Source of the DNA: Brochothrix campestris | GTDB taxonomy: Bacteria > Bacillota > Bacilli > Lactobacillales > Listeriaceae | Assembly: GCF_046058945.1 (NCBI RefSeq) | Contig: NZ_CP175511.1 | Span: forward strand, 1,674,001 to 1,738,000 | Direction: 5' to 3' | DNA: 64,000 nt | Shown: positions 42,957-52,530 of the stretch, one piece after another | Numbering within the stretch: the first letter of the stretch is position 1 | Layout of the letters: every line of letters begins with the position of its first letter | Notes under the pieces: generated by a model | The model's database searches: none | What the model saw: only the letters and a program-made list of their open reading frames with translations | What the model was told of the DNA's origin: nothing | Position numbers and translations under genes: made by a program

Positions 42957-43373
42957 TTAACCAATTTGTTCTGTTTTGTTAAAAAACAAACCAATTTCAC
43001 GCGCTGCACTTTCAAGTGAATCTGAGCCATGCACGACGTTTAATGATGTATCCGTCGCAAACCGACCACGAATTGATGCTAAATCGGCCTCTAAATGATT
43101 CGTCTTCCCATTCAATTTACGACCTACTGCCACAGCATTTTCCCCTTGCCAAATCATCGCAAAAACTGGACCTGAAGTAATGAATGTAATTAATTTTGCA
43201 TAAAAAGCCTTACCTTCGTGTTCAGCGTAATGCTGTTTGGCAAGTTCTTCCGAAATCACCATTAATTTTGCTGCCTTAAGTTGCAAGCCTTTTTGTTCGT
43301 ATTGTTTGATAACTTCCCCTATTAACTGACGCTTTACACCATCAGGTTTAACCATAATAAATGTTTGTTCCAT
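42957..43373 (-). CDS. ndk: Nucleoside diphosphate kinase
   Basis: Ndk transfers the gamma-phosphate between nucleoside triphosphates and diphosphates. The 138-residue protein has TFIMVKPDGVKRQLIGEVI at the start and the active-site His in NVVHGSDSLESA near residue 117. Its length is slightly below the usual 145-150. It lies between aroC and hepT, as in Listeria. Confidence 0.95.
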   Translation of the reverse strand: MEQTFIMVKPDGVKRQLIGEVIKQYEQKGLQLKAAKLMVISEELAKQHYAEHEGKAFYAKLITFITSGPVFAMIWQGENAVAVGRKLNGKTNHLEADLASIRGRFATDTSLNVVHGSDSLESAAREIGLFFNKTEQIG

Positions 43374-43433
43374 GACTATGCACCCCTTTATTTAAACTCA
43401 TCCGTTGCTATCAGACTCGATTGTTACCTACGT

Positions 43434-44411
43434 TTAATCGTCGCGATCTAATAAATAATTAGTAATTTGACGTAACGGCTTTGTTGCTGTTGGGTTTTGA
43501 AATGAATCAAGAATCGCAACTGCTTTCCGTAAGTATTGTTCACTCACAAGCTGTGCTTGTTCAATCGCGCCACTTGAGCGGATGGCTGTTAATACCGCTT
43601 GTAGCTCTGCTGGTGATGTTGTTTCATTGACACTTGCTATTTGCGCCTGTATGAGAGGGTTCTTCATCGCCAACAAGGCCGGTAAAGTGATGTTCCCTTG
43701 GCGTAAATCTTCACCGACTGGTTTGCCAATTGCAGCCGCTGTCATCGTATAATCTAAAATGTCATCTCTAATCTGAAAAGACATACCGACATAATAGCCA
43801 AACAAATACAGTTTCTTCGCATGTTGCTCAAGCCCACCGGCAATTGCACCTAATTGGCAGCTAGCTGCGATCAGCACCGCGGTTTTACGTTTAATGCGAC
43901 GTAAGTACACACGTATGTTTTGTGTGGCATCGTATTGATAGCGGATTTGTTCAATCTCACCTAAGCTCAATTCATAGGTTGTTTGACTCAAAATCTGATG
44001 AATTTGCGGGTTACCCATTTGAGCAACACTTTCCAAACTTTTAGCAAAGAGATAATCGCCTGCATACATGGCGATATGATTATCCCATTTCGCCTTGACC
44101 GATATTTTGCCGCGACGCATGTCTGAATCATCGACCACATCATCATGTAAAATTGACGCCGAGTGAATTAATTCAATCGCAACAGCGAGTTTCATTGCAG
44201 CGGCTTGATTAATTTTACCGAGCCGGGCACATAGCAGCACAAAAATCGGACGGATACGTTTGCCACCTGCTGCTAACAATTGATTCGCCGCTTGTTCAAT
44301 GATCGGTGATTCTTCCGATTCGACAAGATTAAGGAGCGCTTTATCAATTGTTTTTAAGTCTTTTTTCAAGCTGGCATAAAGACTCATTAAATCCAACATT
44401 TTTTTTGCCAT
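43434..44411 (-). CDS. hepT: Heptaprenyl diphosphate synthase component II (long-chain polyprenyl synthase)
   Basis: The catalytic subunit of the heterodimeric prenyl transferase makes the menaquinone side chain. The first Asp-rich motif is in LHDDVVDDSDMRRG, the second in FQIRDDILDY, and the GGKRIRP motif is at about residues 50-56. The length of 325 residues is normal. It starts directly after the menG stop. The partner subunit is hepS at 45134-45862. Chain length cannot be read with certainty. Confidence 0.94.
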   Translation of the reverse strand: MAKKMLDLMSLYASLKKDLKTIDKALLNLVESEESPIIEQAANQLLAAGGKRIRPIFVLLCARLGKINQAAAMKLAVAIELIHSASILHDDVVDDSDMRRGKISVKAKWDNHIAMYAGDYLFAKSLESVAQMGNPQIHQILSQTTYELSLGEIEQIRYQYDATQNIRVYLRRIKRKTAVLIAASCQLGAIAGGLEQHAKKLYLFGYYVGMSFQIRDDILDYTMTAAAIGKPVGEDLRQGNITLPALLAMKNPLIQAQIASVNETTSPAELQAVLTAIRSSGAIEQAQLVSEQYLRKAVAILDSFQNPTATKPLRQITNYLLDRDD

Positions 44412-45137
44412 TTAACTTTTCTTCACACCCATGTGCGTTGCAGCAGCGCCACCCGAAAATGATTTATACGTCACTGCCACAAAACCTGCTTTCACGAACA
44501 ACTGTGCCAATCGTTCTTTATCGGGAAACAGACGTGTCGAATCATTTAACCAAGCGTATTCTTTATAACTCTTAGCAAAAACACGTCCAAATAACGGCAT
44601 TACATATTTAAAATAACCAAAGTATAGTTGACGGTAACCCGGCATGGTTGGTTGTGAGGTTTCTAAACAAGCCAATAAGCCGCCTGGTTTTAACACCCGG
44701 TTAATTTCTTGTAAAACCGTTAAGTAGTCAGGGACATTTCGCAACCCAAAACCAATTGTTACATAGTCAAAGCTGTTATCAGCAAATGGCAATTCCATTG
44801 CATTACCTTCAATTAATGTAATGTTATCGAAGGCAGAGGCATCGACCTTTTTTTGTCCTTCAGCTAACATATTGGCTGAAAAATCAAAACCGGTAACATC
44901 ACCCGTTGGCCCAACAGCCTCGGCCATTGATAAGGTCCAATCAGCCGTACCACAACATACATCCAAGGTTTTGGAACCTGGTTTAATCATCATGTCTGAC
45001 ATCGTTTGTTTCCGCCAACCTTTATGCAATTGAAAGCTGATAACCGCGTTCATTTTATCATAACCGGGCGATACTTTTTCAAACACATCATGTACTTTTT
45101 CGAGTTTTGACTGTTGATCTAATTCTTCTTTACTCAT
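44412..45137 (-). CDS. menG: Demethylmenaquinone methyltransferase
   Basis: MenG (UbiE family) methylates demethylmenaquinone in the last step of menaquinone synthesis. SAM motif I is LDVCCGTADWTLSMA at about residues 55-69; NAMELPFADNSFDYVTIGFGLRNV follows and is diagnostic for the family. It overlaps hepS by 4 bases and abuts hepT, so hepS-menG-hepT are translationally coupled. Confidence 0.96.
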   Translation of the reverse strand: MSKEELDQQSKLEKVHDVFEKVSPGYDKMNAVISFQLHKGWRKQTMSDMMIKPGSKTLDVCCGTADWTLSMAEAVGPTGDVTGFDFSANMLAEGQKKVDASAFDNITLIEGNAMELPFADNSFDYVTIGFGLRNVPDYLTVLQEINRVLKPGGLLACLETSQPTMPGYRQLYFGYFKYVMPLFGRVFAKSYKEYAWLNDSTRLFPDKERLAQLFVKAGFVAVTYKSFSGGAAATHMGVKKS

Positions 45138-45862
45138 AATTTAACGGTCTCCCCTTTACTATTCGGATCAATGAGGTTGTTTAAATGCGTCTTTAACTGC
45201 ACACTCACGGTTCCTTCTTCAGCTTGTTTCAACGCAGTCGCCAACTTAGCGACTAACGTTTCAATCAGACTTTGTCGCTGTTCTATTTGAGTATCAATCA
45301 GACGTGTTGGACGCTGTTTTAACCGGGCCAAAGCAAGTGCCCATTGATAGATTGTTTGTTGCTGTTGCGTAAAGCCAAAGTAGCCTGCTAATGACGTATG
45401 AATGAGCGACTCCGTCACCATTAATTGGCCTAAATCGCCCTTGGTCTGTGGCAGTTGTTCGTAATAATTGGCCCGTACTTGATTGATGTCACCAATTGCC
45501 TGTGAAAAGATAGCGAGTAAATCTTCATTCGCTAGCTTAGCTAATTCACGGTAATATAAACCGCTATAATAATCTCCTGCTAACACAGCCAGTTGACGCT
45601 CTTTGCGTATTGCTTCGGTCGCTAAGGTCCCTTCACTCACAGCTTCATGAATGTCGAGCGCTTGTTTAATGAGTAGGGTTGCACACATAATTTGCGAACG
45701 CTTCTCAACTGATGGTTGCTGCTGGACAATTTCATAGGTGACCAGCACTTCGGTTAACGTGCTTTGGGGCACTTGAAAATGCTGTTCTAAATAGGGGTAG
45801 TCTGCTCGCTTGCGAATATATGACAAGATGTTATTCACATCGTCGGTTGTTTGTTGGAACAT
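45134..45862 (-). CDS. hepS: Heptaprenyl diphosphate synthase component I
   Basis: The 242-residue protein is the small non-catalytic subunit of heptaprenyl diphosphate synthase. It has little motif content: helical throughout, with VLAGDYYSGLYYRELAKL the best conserved stretch in the HepS family. The position before menG and hepT is diagnostic in Bacillus and Listeria. The subunit helps set product length. Confidence 0.9.
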   Translation of the reverse strand: MFQQTTDDVNNILSYIRKRADYPYLEQHFQVPQSTLTEVLVTYEIVQQQPSVEKRSQIMCATLLIKQALDIHEAVSEGTLATEAIRKERQLAVLAGDYYSGLYYRELAKLANEDLLAIFSQAIGDINQVRANYYEQLPQTKGDLGQLMVTESLIHTSLAGYFGFTQQQQTIYQWALALARLKQRPTRLIDTQIEQRQSLIETLVAKLATALKQAEEGTVSVQLKTHLNNLIDPNSKGETVKL

Positions 45863-45883
45863 CTTATCCCCCTTTCTAAACGG

Positions 45884-46444
45884 TTACTTAATCATATTCA
45901 ATAATTCAAGACGTGCAGCATCATTGTCAGCATAATGGCCTCGTGCTGCTGTCGTAATTGTCACTGCTCCTGGCTTTTTAACACCGCGCATCGTCATACA
46001 CATATGTTCGGCTTCAACAAAGACGTACACACCCGCTGCCTTGAGTTCAGTCATAATCATTTCCGCCACCGTCACTGTAATACGTTCTTGGACTTGGGGA
46101 CGCTTACTTATTTCTTCGACAATTCGTGCCAGTTTGCTTAAACCGACGACCTTACCATTTTGAGGTAAATAGGCAATACTAACTGTTCCAAAAAAAGGAA
46201 CAAGATGATGTTCACAGACGGAATAAAATGGAATATCTTTGACTAAGACCATTTCACTGTATGGCTCATCAAACACGGTCGTTAAATGCTGTTTAGCATC
46301 GGTGTGAAGACCGCTAAAAATTTCTTCATACATACGCGCTACACGCATTGGCGTATCGATTAAACCTTCTCTTGTCGGATCTTCGCCAACAGCTTCTAAA
46401 ATACTTTTCACTGCGGCTGCGATTTTTTCTTTATTAACAGTCAT
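45884..46444 (-). CDS. folE: GTP cyclohydrolase I
   Basis: FolE makes dihydroneopterin triphosphate from GTP, the first step in folate synthesis. The 186-residue protein has the zinc motif YSVCEHHLVPFFG with the Cys-His ligands and the third ligand in EAEHMCMTMRGV. I took the ATG at 46444 because GGAG lies 9 bases upstream; an in-frame GTG at 46459 overlaps that site. It lies between hup and hepS, as in Listeria (there called mtrA in Bacillus). Confidence 0.95.
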   Translation of the reverse strand: MTVNKEKIAAAVKSILEAVGEDPTREGLIDTPMRVARMYEEIFSGLHTDAKQHLTTVFDEPYSEMVLVKDIPFYSVCEHHLVPFFGTVSIAYLPQNGKVVGLSKLARIVEEISKRPQVQERITVTVAEMIMTELKAAGVYVFVEAEHMCMTMRGVKKPGAVTITTAARGHYADNDAARLELLNMIK

Positions 46445-46626
46445 AGACACCTTCTCCACCTTATAAAATACTTCTAATACATCATATCATACACCCTTTT
46501 AGAAATAAATACGTCTTTCTACTGTCTCACTGACTTACCGTTATCTTAAAAGCATTTTATAAACTGCTGTTTTGGGAGATAAATTATAACCGCTACACTT
46601 AAACCATTAGCTAGCGCGACTTAGGC

Positions 46627-46656
46627 AAAAAAAAAAGAACTGCCGAGGCAGTTCTT
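46627..46656 (-). terminator. Terminator of hup
   Basis: AAGAACTGC and GCAGTTCTT form a 9-bp stem with a four-base loop, followed on the minus strand by a run of ten T residues. Confidence 0.9.
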
Positions 46657-46679
46657 AACACTATCTGTAAAATATGTAA

Positions 46680-46955
46680 TTATTTTACAGCATCTTTAAG
46701 TGCTTTACCTGGTTTGAAAGCAGGTACTTTACTTGCTGGAATTTGGATTTCTTTACCAGTTTGTGGGTTACGGCCTTTACGAGCTGCACGATCACGAACT
46801 TCAAAGTTACCAAAGCCAATTAATTGAACTTTTTCGCCTTTAGCTAAAGTGTCTTGAATAGAAGCGAAAACAGCTTCTACCGCTTTAGTTGCGTCTTTTT
46901 TAGATAATTCTGTTGCTTCTGCAACACTGTTTACTAAATCTGTCTTGTTTGCCAT
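46680..46955 (-). CDS. hup: DNA-binding protein HU
   Basis: HU is the main nucleoid protein. The 91-residue sequence has the family signature GFGNFEVRDRAARKGRNPQTG at about residues 46-66 and ends VPAFKPGKALKDAVK. AAGGAGGTG precedes the ATG. It has its own strong terminator, consistent with high expression, and codon use is biased as in highly expressed genes. Confidence 0.97.
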   Translation of the reverse strand: MANKTDLVNSVAEATELSKKDATKAVEAVFASIQDTLAKGEKVQLIGFGNFEVRDRAARKGRNPQTGKEIQIPASKVPAFKPGKALKDAVK

Positions 46956-47132
46956 TGTATGTTTTCACCTCCTTGAAAAAGGATAATTAAAAATCGTACG
47001 GTTTGAAAAATCAAGTGATTTAAAAAACTTAATTTCATTAAAAGATTATCACATAAACCTTGTCACTGCAAGTGATTAGACGTTTTTTAAGCGTTTTCAC
47101 ACCTTTTAGACTATATAATGACTAGTTTTAGC

Positions 47133-48134
47133 TTAATATTCGCTTTTTTTCTGGCGACCCATCAGCTCATCGACTGCGACAGTAGGGGATTTCTCATCAT
47201 ACAAAATACCGTAAATCGCCTCGGTAATCGGCATTGAAATCTGCAGTTTTTTTGCCCACAAATAAACAGCTTCGGTTGTGCGAACTCCTTCAACAATCAT
47301 ACCAACTGATGCCAACACTTCCGTTAACGTTTCACCTTTACCTAAACGATAACCAGTTTGCCAGTTACGTGAATGTTGACTCGTACAAGTGACAATCAAA
47401 TCACCGATGCCTGTTAAGCCCGAAAAAGTTTCTTCCTCCGCACCGACGGCTTCACCAAGACGAATAATTTCGCGCATGCCACGCGTAATTAAAGCGGCTT
47501 TGGCATTGTCGCCATTACCGACACCATCAGATATTCCGGCACCGAGGGCAATGATGTTTTTTAAGGCACCACCAATTTCTGTACCGATAATATCATGGTG
47601 GGTATAAACCCGTAAATTCAAATTAGAAAAGGCATTTTGAACAAGCTTTGCAGCCGACTCATCTGTTGAAGCTGCTGTTAGTGTTGTTGGCATCCGCCGA
47701 CACACTTCTTCGGCGTGACTTGGGCCAGACAAAGCGACAACCGCCGCCACGAGTGACGGTGTCATTGCATCAGTAATAATCTCCGAGATTCGTAAATTCG
47801 TTTCTGGTTCGATTCCTTTACTGACATGAACAACAACCACGGGATGATCAAGCTGCGTATTAATTGACGCAATCACTTCACGAATCGCCTTTGTCGGCAC
47901 TGCCAACACGAGTATATCAATGTCTCTTAAAACCGTTGCCATTGATGCAGTCGCTTTTAAATTAGTTGGTAGTTCGACATCAGGTAAGTATTTCTGATTA
48001 CGGTGTTGATCATTAATTTCCACGGCGGCAGCCTCACGATGAGACCACATTGTGACGTCCACTTGGTTATCGGCTAATACAGAAGCTAAGGCAGTACCCC
48101 AGCTCCCTGTACCTAACACTGCAATTTTACTCAT
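47133..48134 (-). CDS. gpsA: NAD(P)-dependent glycerol-3-phosphate dehydrogenase
   Basis: GpsA reduces dihydroxyacetone phosphate to sn-glycerol-3-phosphate for phospholipid synthesis. The 333-residue protein has the nucleotide-binding motif VLGTGSWGTALA at the N terminus, VSKGIEPETN, and the catalytic Lys region GALKNIIALGAGI. The ATG at 48134 follows AGGGTG; an in-frame GTG upstream overlaps that site. It lies 26 bases after der. Confidence 0.96.
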   Translation of the reverse strand: MSKIAVLGTGSWGTALASVLADNQVDVTMWSHREAAAVEINDQHRNQKYLPDVELPTNLKATASMATVLRDIDILVLAVPTKAIREVIASINTQLDHPVVVVHVSKGIEPETNLRISEIITDAMTPSLVAAVVALSGPSHAEEVCRRMPTTLTAASTDESAAKLVQNAFSNLNLRVYTHHDIIGTEIGGALKNIIALGAGISDGVGNGDNAKAALITRGMREIIRLGEAVGAEEETFSGLTGIGDLIVTCTSQHSRNWQTGYRLGKGETLTEVLASVGMIVEGVRTTEAVYLWAKKLQISMPITEAIYGILYDEKSPTVAVDELMGRQKKSEY

Positions 48135-48160
48135 TATAATCACCCTTCATTCACATGAAT

Positions 48161-49471
48161 TTATTTACGTTGACGAGAAATCAAACGAATCGGTGTCCCT
48201 TCAAACGTGAAGACATCACGAATACGGTTTTCTAAGAAACGTTGGTAAGAGAAATGCATTAACTCTGGGTTATTGACAAAGACAACGAAGGTTGGCGGTT
48301 GAATTGCCACCTGTGTTGCGTAATAAATACGTAAACGTTGGCCTTTATCTTGCGGTGCTGGGTTAATCGCAACGGCATCGGTAATAACTTCATTCAAGAC
48401 GCTTGATTGCACGCGCATTGAGTGACTGTTATACACATCGTTAATGATTGGGAACAATTTAGGTAAACGTTGTTTCGTTAAAGCTGACACAAAAATGATT
48501 GGCGCATAATCCAAGAAGATAAATTGTTCACGAATATCAGTTGTGAATTTATCCATTGTTTTATTGTCTTTATCCAATGTGTCCCATTTATTAACAACGA
48601 TAATAATCCCACGGCCTGCCTCATGTGCATAACCGGCAATTTTTTTATCTTGTTCACGGATGCCTTCTTCAGCATTGATTACGACTAAAACAACATCTGA
48701 ACGTTCAATCGCGCGCAATGCCCGTAAAATACTGTATTTCTCAGTATTTTCATAAACCTTACCTTTTTTACGCATACCGGCTGTATCAATCATCACGTAC
48801 TCTTGATCATCAAACGTATGCGGTGTATCGATTGCATCACGCGTTGTACCAGCGATATCCGAAACGATGACACGTTCCTCTCCTAACATCGCGTTAATCA
48901 ATGAAGATTTCCCAACGTTTGGACGGCCAATTAAACTAAATTTGATGGTACCTTCTTCGTATTCAATCTCATCTTTTTCAGGGAAGCTTGCGATTGCTTT
49001 ATCAAGTAAATCACCAAGACCAAGACCATGTGAACCTGAAATCGGGTACGGTTCGCCAAATCCAAGTGCATAGAAATCATAAATTTCTGAACGCATTTCT
49101 GGATTATCGACTTTGTTAACTGCTAACACGACCGGTTTATTTGAACGATATAAAATTTTCGCAACAGCTTCATCAGCATCAGTGACACCTTCACGCCCGT
49201 TGACGATAAAAATAATGACATCCGCTTCTTCAATCGCGATTTCGGCTTGTTGACGAATTTGTTCCATAAACGGTTCGTCACTCAATTCAATCCCACCTGT
49301 ATCGATGACGTTAAATTGTTGTGTTAACCACTCACTTGCTGAATAAATACGGTCACGAGTTACTCCGGCAACGTCCTCAACGATTGAGATACGTTCTCCG
49401 ACAATACGGTTAAATATTGTTGATTTGCCGACGTTCGGACGGCCAACAATTGCTATTACTGGTTTTGCCAT
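48161..49471 (-). CDS. der: Ribosome-associated GTPase Der (EngA)
   Basis: Der is an essential 50S assembly factor with two tandem GTPase domains. The 436-residue protein has GRPNVGKST near residue 9 and GRPNVGKSS near 182, DTGG and DTAG G3 motifs, NKVD and NKWD G4 motifs, and the C-terminal KH-like domain beginning around SVLNEVI. Length and order are typical. It lies upstream of gpsA and downstream of rpsA, as in Listeria. Confidence 0.97.
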   Translation of the reverse strand: MAKPVIAIVGRPNVGKSTIFNRIVGERISIVEDVAGVTRDRIYSASEWLTQQFNVIDTGGIELSDEPFMEQIRQQAEIAIEEADVIIFIVNGREGVTDADEAVAKILYRSNKPVVLAVNKVDNPEMRSEIYDFYALGFGEPYPISGSHGLGLGDLLDKAIASFPEKDEIEYEEGTIKFSLIGRPNVGKSSLINAMLGEERVIVSDIAGTTRDAIDTPHTFDDQEYVMIDTAGMRKKGKVYENTEKYSILRALRAIERSDVVLVVINAEEGIREQDKKIAGYAHEAGRGIIIVVNKWDTLDKDNKTMDKFTTDIREQFIFLDYAPIIFVSALTKQRLPKLFPIINDVYNSHSMRVQSSVLNEVITDAVAINPAPQDKGQRLRIYYATQVAIQPPTFVVFVNNPELMHFSYQRFLENRIRDVFTFEGTPIRLISRQRK

Positions 49472-49584
49472 ACAATCACCTTCTTTTCTTTACATTAATT
49501 AATAAAGCGCCTCACCTGTACTTCACACCGACTGAATCAATCACGTGTGATTAAAGACAAGAGAGACGCTTTACTATCATACAA

Positions 49585-50772
49585 TTAGTCTTTTAAGTTC
49601 ATTGCTTTCAGTTTATCAGCGTCAAATAATTCGCCTAAAGAGAAACCACTTTCTTCTTCTGGAAGTGTATATGATTCCACTGCTTTTTTAGTTGCTTTTG
49701 GTGCTTTTGGTGCTTTTTCTTCAACGACAGGTGCGTCAGTCAAAGCTTTGATTGATAAGCTAATACGACGTTCTGCTGTATCAACACTTAAGACTTTCAC
49801 TGTTACAGCTTGTCCTTCTTTTAATACTTCTTGTGGCGTACCAATACGTTCGTGTGCAATTTCAGAAATATGCACAAGACCATCAACACCAGGTAAGATG
49901 TTAACAAAGGCACCAAAGGTCGTTAAACGAGCAACAGTTCCTTCTAACACATCATCAGGTGCTACTTGTTCAGCGATGTTATCCCAAGGTTGTGGTAATG
50001 TTGCTTTGATTGAAAGTGCTAAACGGTTTTTGTCTTTATCAACGCCGATTACTTTCACTTTCACTGTTTCACCAACAGTAACAACTTCGTTCGGGTTAGA
50101 CACACGTTTGTTAGCCAATTGTGAAATATGCACAAGGCCATCAACGCCGTTAACTGTAACGAACGCACCAAAGTTTGTTAAACGAGCGACAGTACCTTCA
50201 ACGATATCACCTTCGTTAATTGTTGCAAATAATTCAGCTTGTTTAACTGCTTTTTCTGCTTCAACAATTGCACGATGAGATAAAACAACGCGCCCTTTTT
50301 CTTGAACAAATTCAACAATTTTAACGGCCAATGTTTGACCTTTATATGATGAAAAATCTTCAACGAATTGATCAGATACTAATGAGCCTGGAATAAAGGC
50401 ACGAATACCAACATTAGCCACTAACCCACCTTTAACAACTTCTGTTACTGTTGCATCAAAGATTGTACCGTTTTCGAATTTTTCTTTTAAGTCAGTCCAA
50501 GTTTCACCTTCAGCTGCTTTTGTTTTTGATAAAACGATTAAATCATCTTCAACACGTGTAACAACAAGTGTTAATTCGTCGCCAACCTTTACAAGTTCAT
50601 GAGCATCTTCAACAGGTTCTACTGCTAATTCAGAAGCTGGTAATAACCCATCTTGTTTTGCATTTGGGATACTTACAAACACTTTTTTATTTTCAACACT
50701 TGATACAGTCGCTACAACAGTATCACCTTTTTTCAATTCAGCAATTTCAAACGTAAACATTTCTTCAGTCAT
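49585..50772 (-). CDS. rpsA: 30S ribosomal protein S1-like protein (four S1 domains)
   Basis: The 395-residue protein has four S1 RNA-binding domains; the last two carry the clear motif GTVARLTNFGAFV and VDGLVHISQLA. In Firmicutes (YpfD in Bacillus) this shortened S1 is not always essential but is thought to assist translation initiation. The ATG at 50772 was chosen because AGAGAGG lies 9 bases before it. It lies between cmk and der, as in Listeria. Confidence 0.94.
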   Translation of the reverse strand: MTEEMFTFEIAELKKGDTVVATVSSVENKKVFVSIPNAKQDGLLPASELAVEPVEDAHELVKVGDELTLVVTRVEDDLIVLSKTKAAEGETWTDLKEKFENGTIFDATVTEVVKGGLVANVGIRAFIPGSLVSDQFVEDFSSYKGQTLAVKIVEFVQEKGRVVLSHRAIVEAEKAVKQAELFATINEGDIVEGTVARLTNFGAFVTVNGVDGLVHISQLANKRVSNPNEVVTVGETVKVKVIGVDKDKNRLALSIKATLPQPWDNIAEQVAPDDVLEGTVARLTTFGAFVNILPGVDGLVHISEIAHERIGTPQEVLKEGQAVTVKVLSVDTAERRISLSIKALTDAPVVEEKAPKAPKATKKAVESYTLPEEESGFSLGELFDADKLKAMNLKD

Positions 50773-50868
50773 TTCGTTCATCCTCTCTCTACCATCACTC
50801 TATTATCTGTTTAATATACAGTTATCCTTATTTTACCACAGTTTTACTGCAAATATAAAAACGTTTTT

Positions 50869-51552
50869 TTATGCGTGCAACTTTGTCTGAGCTAAATCAT
50901 AAATCCGTGTGGATACTTCATCGATTGAAAGTGAAGTTGTATCCAATTCAATTGCGTCCTCTGCCTTTTTTAACGGCGCATGTTTCCGCGTGTAATCAAG
51001 GTTATCACGTGCTTCGATTTCTTCTTTTAAGAGTTCAAGTGGCACATGTTTATAACCTTTCGCCTTATTTTCATTAAAGCGACGAATCGCACGTTCATCG
51101 ACTGATGCGAGTAAAAATATTTTCAATTCAGCGTTAGGGAGGACATTCGTACCGATATCACGACCGTCCATCACAACACCACCATCAGCAGCAAAGGCAA
51201 GTTGGCGTTTTTTCATTTCTTCACGTACACTCAACACTTGGGCCACGATTGAGACATTGTTTGTGACCGCTTCTGAGCGAATGGCGTCACTAACATCAAC
51301 ATTGTTTAAAAAAACACGTTGCCCACCATTCACTTCGTCAGGTGCAAACGTAATTGCAACTGTCGGTAAAAGGTGTTCTAACTCTGATTCACTTGACAAT
51401 GTCACCTGTGCTTGTTGGGCCGCATACGTCAATGTTCGGTACATAGCTCCTGTATCTAAATATATATATCCTAAACGATTGGCAACAATTTTTGCCACTG
51501 TACTTTTACCGGCTGCAGCTGGTCCATCGATTGCTATACAAATTCCAGACAT
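50869..51552 (-). CDS. cmk: Cytidylate kinase
   Basis: Cmk phosphorylates CMP and dCMP. The 227-residue protein has IAIDGPAAAGKSTVAK (P-loop) at residues 6-21, YLDTGAMYRTLTYAA, and DGRDIGTNVLPNAELKIFL. The ATG at 51552 gives the usual family length; the open frame extends 8 codons further without a ribosome-binding site. It lies upstream of rpsA. Confidence 0.95.
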   Translation of the reverse strand: MSGICIAIDGPAAAGKSTVAKIVANRLGYIYLDTGAMYRTLTYAAQQAQVTLSSESELEHLLPTVAITFAPDEVNGGQRVFLNNVDVSDAIRSEAVTNNVSIVAQVLSVREEMKKRQLAFAADGGVVMDGRDIGTNVLPNAELKIFLLASVDERAIRRFNENKAKGYKHVPLELLKEEIEARDNLDYTRKHAPLKKAEDAIELDTTSLSIDEVSTRIYDLAQTKLHA

Positions 51553-51652
51553 TTGCTCACTCTCTTTCCTCATCAAACTGTTATTTATCCACTAACTATA
51601 ATACCTATCTTTGGTAGGATATGCAATAAAATTCAAAATGAATGCATTATCT

Positions 51653-51691
51653 AAAAAAAGCAAAACCACTCGCTGGGAGGGTTTTGCTTTT
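51653..51691 (-). terminator. Terminator after the LysM protein gene
   Basis: On the minus strand AAAAGCAAAACC and GGTTTTGCTTTT form a 12-bp perfect stem, with A-runs and T-runs on both sides. It separates the LysM gene from cmk. Confidence 0.85.
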
Positions 51692-51756
51692 AGCAGACTG
51701 ACTTCATTTTTTCTTCAGTAATTAAAGTCAAAACTGAGATGATTTCACTTCTATAA

Positions 51757-52434
51757 CTAATTAGCCGGGATTGTCAACGTTGCGCCAACAGAAACAGTAT
51801 TACCCGAAAGACCATTTGCATTGCGGATTAACGCTTGATTTTCTGCATTACCAGACCCGTAACTAATCAATGCGATATGATACAAGGTGTCACCAGCTTG
51901 TACTGTATAAGTTGATGCTGGTGTCTTTTCTTCACTTTCACTTGATTCTTCTGACGTACTTGTTTGAGCTGTTTCGGATTCACGTGCTTTAGCTGATTCT
52001 GCTGCTTTTTCAGCTTTCGCTCGTGATTCCGAAGCTAATCTTTCGTTTTCTTTCGCTTTTTTATCAGACTCAGCTTTGGCTTTTTCAGCTTTTTCTTTCG
52101 AAGCTTTTTCAGCTTTTGCTTCTTCTTTTGCTTTTTGAGCAGCAGTTACTGTTTCTTTCGAAGCTGCCGACGTGTTTTTCTCGATTACAACACTGCTATC
52201 TGATGACGTATCTTTCACAACGTCATTTTTATTTTCAGCATTTTCATGAACATAGGCATAAGTAATCAGACACGCGAGTGGAATGATGATAATGGCAATA
52301 AGCAACGTACTCAAAAAAGGATACTTAAAAATCACATTCTTCTTTTTTTGATTGCGTCGATTTGCGCGACTCAACTCATCCTCTGCAATCTTATTCTTTT
52401 CTTCTTTATAGTCGTCATTATTATAATTAGACAT
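51757..52434 (-). CDS. Membrane-anchored LysM domain protein
   Basis: The 225-residue protein has a charged cytoplasmic tail of about 38 residues, a membrane segment (STLLIAIIIIPLACLITYAY), a long Ala/Glu/Lys/Ser-rich coiled stretch (about residues 90-165), and a C-terminal LysM domain, YTVQAGDTLYHIALISYGS. It would sit in the membrane with LysM binding peptidoglycan outside. A homologue (lmo1941 region) lies at the same place in Listeria. The role is unknown, probably in cell-envelope maintenance. Confidence 0.85.
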   Translation of the reverse strand: MSNYNNDDYKEEKNKIAEDELSRANRRNQKKKNVIFKYPFLSTLLIAIIIIPLACLITYAYVHENAENKNDVVKDTSSDSSVVIEKNTSAASKETVTAAQKAKEEAKAEKASKEKAEKAKAESDKKAKENERLASESRAKAEKAAESAKARESETAQTSTSEESSESEEKTPASTYTVQAGDTLYHIALISYGSGNAENQALIRNANGLSGNTVSVGATLTIPAN

Positions 52435-52483
52435 TTAGGCACCTCCATCATTATTACTATTTTTTCAATTATCGTATATATCC

Positions 52484-52512
52484 AGTATACTTTTAAAACA
52501 GGTTTTCAACAA
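52484..52512 (-). promoter_or_regulatory. Promoter of the LysM protein gene
   Basis: On the minus strand TTGTTG (52507-52512) and TATACT (52484-52489) are spaced by 17 bases, about 50 bases upstream of the start. Confidence 0.6.
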
Positions 52513-52530
52513 GAAATATCCCTGTAAATA

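Noticed and set aside
46445..46679. Additional small gene or RNA between folE and hup
   Set aside because: Apart from the hup terminator and weak -10-like sequences (TATAAT, TATGAT) for folE, I see no coding frame or conserved structure.
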